A stretch of 64,000 bases of DNA from Chloroflexota bacterium. GTDB taxonomy: Bacteria; Chloroflexota; Dehalococcoidia; Lucifugimonadales; UBA3495. The stretch spans positions 1 to 64,000 of the forward strand of contig JAPPLU010000093.1 in assembly GCA_028874075.1 (NCBI GenBank), read 5' to 3'. The notes under the pieces are model-generated. The model saw nothing but the letters and a program-made list of their open reading frames with translations, ran no database searches and was not told the DNA's origin. Of the stretch, positions 62,473 to 64,000 are shown piece by piece. Position 1 is the stretch's first letter. Every line of letters begins with the position of its first letter. The translations under genes were made by a program, and so were the position numbers.

Positions 62473-64000
62473 GGCCAGATAGCGCCGGGCAAGCTCCCGC
62501 AGCACGCCGCCCGACTTGCCCGACAGGGGCAGCATTCGCCTGGGACGCGGGGAAACCGCGTCCATTGACGGAGACTGTAGTTGATGGGGTTCGGGCAGAT
62601 TGATTTCTACCCTCATGGCGGGTCCCAAGTGTGAATTCTTCCGGTCAGGAACTGACCCGTTGGAGATATGCCGTCCTACCAAAATGTGGGAGTTCGTGCC
62701 GGAGATGCCGAAGGAGTTGACTCCGACCAGTCGGGGTCGCTGACGGTCATCGGGCCAGTCAACTGTGTCCGTTGGCACCAGCAGGGGCAGGTCTTCCCAG
62801 TCCAGGCTGGGATTAGGGTCTCGGAAGTGCAGGTGTTTGGGTATCACTCCCTGGTTTACCACCAGGGCTGCTTTCATTAGCCCCGCGATGCCCGCTGCGG
62901 ACTCCAGGTGTCCCACATTGGTCTTCACAGAAGCGACAAGGAGTGGCTCGCTGGCGTTCCTTCCCTGGCCATAGACGGCGTTCACGGCGTTGAGTTCAAT
63001 CGGGTCGCCAACAGTTGTGCCGGTCCCGTGAGCCTCAATGTAGTCAACCTCCAGCGGGTCAACGCCCGCATCGGCCAGGGCCGCTTCCATCACCTGTTCC
63101 AGGCCCGGCGTGTTGGGTACTGTCAGGCCTACCCCTGTACCGCCGTGGTTAACCGCCGCGCCCCGAATGACTGCCCAGATGCGATCACCGTCAGCCTCGG
63201 CCTCGCTGAGCCGCTTCAGAATGACCACGCCGCAGCCCTCGCCTCTCACGTAGCCGTTGGCGGAAGCGTCGAAGGCCTTGCATTGCCCGTCGGGCGACAG
63301 CATCATCGCGTCGGCCCGGAGTTCGTAAATGCGGCCGTTCAGAATGGCCTGGACACCGCCGGCAATGGCCAGGTCCGCCTTGCCCTGCTGAAGGTCTGCC
63401 ACGGCGTCGTGGACTGAGACCAGCGACGATGCGCAGGCGGCATCGACCGCTTTTGCCGGCCCCATCAGCCCCAGCACGAAGGAAACCCGCCCGCTGGTCC
63501 CGTTCAAGTTGGTGCCGCTCAGGGCATATAGGCAGGCGGCCGCCTCGGCGGGTTTGCTGGAATCCACCACCAGCATCCGGTATTCGTCATTGCTGATTCC
63601 GGTATAAACGCCGGTGCGGCTTCCCCGCAGCCGGGTGGGATCAATGCCCGCATCTTCGAGGGCCTGCCAGCTTACTTCCAGCATCATGCGCTGCTGGGGA
63701 TCCAACAGTTCGGCCTCGACGGGGGAAATACGGAAGAATGCGGCATCAAACAGGTCAAGGTCGTCCACGAAGGCGCCGAAGCGGCACGCCTGGTTATGGA
63801 CCTGGTTGCCAGCGAACAGCTCCCCCATGCGGCCCACGCCGGAATTGGGGTCGGCCTCGGTGACGGAGTTCTTGCCTTCCACGAGCAGTCGCCAAAAAGA
63901 ACCCAGGTCCGGAGCGCCAGGGAACCGGCACGCCATCCCCACGATTGCTATGGGCTCTCCGCCTCCCGAGAAGCTCCGTGCCTCGCTATTGGAAAACGAA
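62470..64000 (-). CDS. Type I PKS, KS part (partial at window edge)
   Basis: At least 509 residues; the frame stays open to base 64000 (SNSEARSFSGGGEPIAIVGM), so the true start lies outside. A ketosynthase with all three catalytic residues: Cys in DAACASSLVS (codon 63433-63435), His in EAHGTGTTVGDPIE and His in NVGHLESAAG. The linker after it (MLPLSGKSGGVLRELARRYLA) leads to the amber codon. The N-terminal EPIAIVGMACRFPG is the usual KS entry and may follow another domain upstream. If the stop is read through, this is the first module's KS. Confidence 0.85.
   Translation of the reverse strand, partial: SFSNSEARSFSGGGEPIAIVGMACRFPGAPDLGSFWRLLVEGKNSVTEADPNSGVGRMGELFAGNQVHNQACRFGAFVDDLDLFDAAFFRISPVEAELLDPQQRMMLEVSWQALEDAGIDPTRLRGSRTGVYTGISNDEYRMLVVDSSKPAEAAACLYALSGTNLNGTSGRVSFVLGLMGPAKAVDAACASSLVSVHDAVADLQQGKADLAIAGGVQAILNGRIYELRADAMMLSPDGQCKAFDASANGYVRGEGCGVVILKRLSEAEADGDRIWAVIRGAAVNHGGTGVGLTVPNTPGLEQVMEAALADAGVDPLEVDYIEAHGTGTTVGDPIELNAVNAVYGQGRNASEPLLVASVKTNVGHLESAAGIAGLMKAALVVNQGVIPKHLHFRDPNPSLDWEDLPLLVPTDTVDWPDDRQRPRLVGVNSFGISGTNSHILVGRHISNGSVPDRKNSHLGPAMRVEINLPEPHQLQSPSMDAVSPRPRRMLPLSGKSGGVLRELARRYLA

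Noticed and set aside
1..64000. CRISPR array, rRNA operon, prophage or IS element
   Set aside because: No direct-repeat/spacer pattern, rRNA sequence, transposase, integrase or phage structural gene was seen in any part of the window.

Overview
The window looks like a piece of a moderately GC-rich bacterial chromosome, probably Chloroflexota of the Dehalococcoidia/SAR202 type. This is inferred from the gene mix (amidases, NHL-repeat lyase-like protein, LigB dioxygenase, UGSC selenoprotein, DUF5678/retropepsin pair) and from short intergenic palindromes. No rRNA is present to test it. Most genes are housekeeping or catabolic and sit in short operons on both strands. Shine-Dalgarno sites are clear, and several genes use TTG or GTG starts.

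Region 0.1-13 kb (minus strand): an amidase with an AtzG/GatC-like small partner; a two-gene UGSC unit whose first-listed gene is a selenoprotein read through UGA, with a SECIS-like hairpin; a PD-(D/E)XK-like protein; a small membrane coiled-coil protein; an NHL-repeat protein; an MFS transporter; gatC-gatA; an SDR; a dCTP-deaminase-like gene; a pair of hot-dog dehydratases; and a PHP protein. Region 13.4-18 kb: asnS, a DUF433/DUF5615 toxin-antitoxin pair, a rhodanese, and queF plus a queuosine-precursor transporter.

Region 18-25.5 kb is an accessory block with AT-richer genes: a tight three-gene cassette (GHKL ATPase, unknown protein, DUF6339-like protein) that resembles an anti-phage or DNA-maintenance system, a MoxR/Mg-chelatase-type AAA ATPase, several small orphans and a NYN nuclease. 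Region 25.5-33.6 kb: a ketopantoate-reductase-like gene, serA, and a partial trp cluster (trpD, a zinc-ribbon ORF, trpC, trpF, trpB; no trpA, trpE or trpG) and a Uma2 protein.

Region 33.7-53 kb: a hydrolase, 5-FTHF cyclo-ligase-like, Smr, LigB, agmatinase-family, patatin and BtpA genes, a fatty-acid desaturase, a DnaJ-type zinc-finger protein without a J domain, an amidohydrolase, dapB, asd fused in frame to a DUF5678 domain and overlapping a retropepsin gene, an aldehyde dehydrogenase, gamma-glutamyltransferase, peroxiredoxin, a collagen-like membrane protein and tRNA-Phe.

Region 53.7-64 kb (minus strand) is a large type I polyketide synthase running off the right edge: KS-[amber stop]-AT-DH-cMT-ER-KR-ACP-KS-degenerate AT. 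The amber codon lies exactly where the paralogous second module has Trp, the KR has His in place of the usual catalytic Tyr, and the last AT has lost its Ser. The first-module order resembles the Sup-type PKSs of sponge symbionts, which would make methyl-branched lipids; this comparison is from memory.

The items most worth a second look are the UGSC selenoprotein, the GHKL-DUF6339 cassette, the amber-interrupted PKS and the Asd-DUF5678 fusion.
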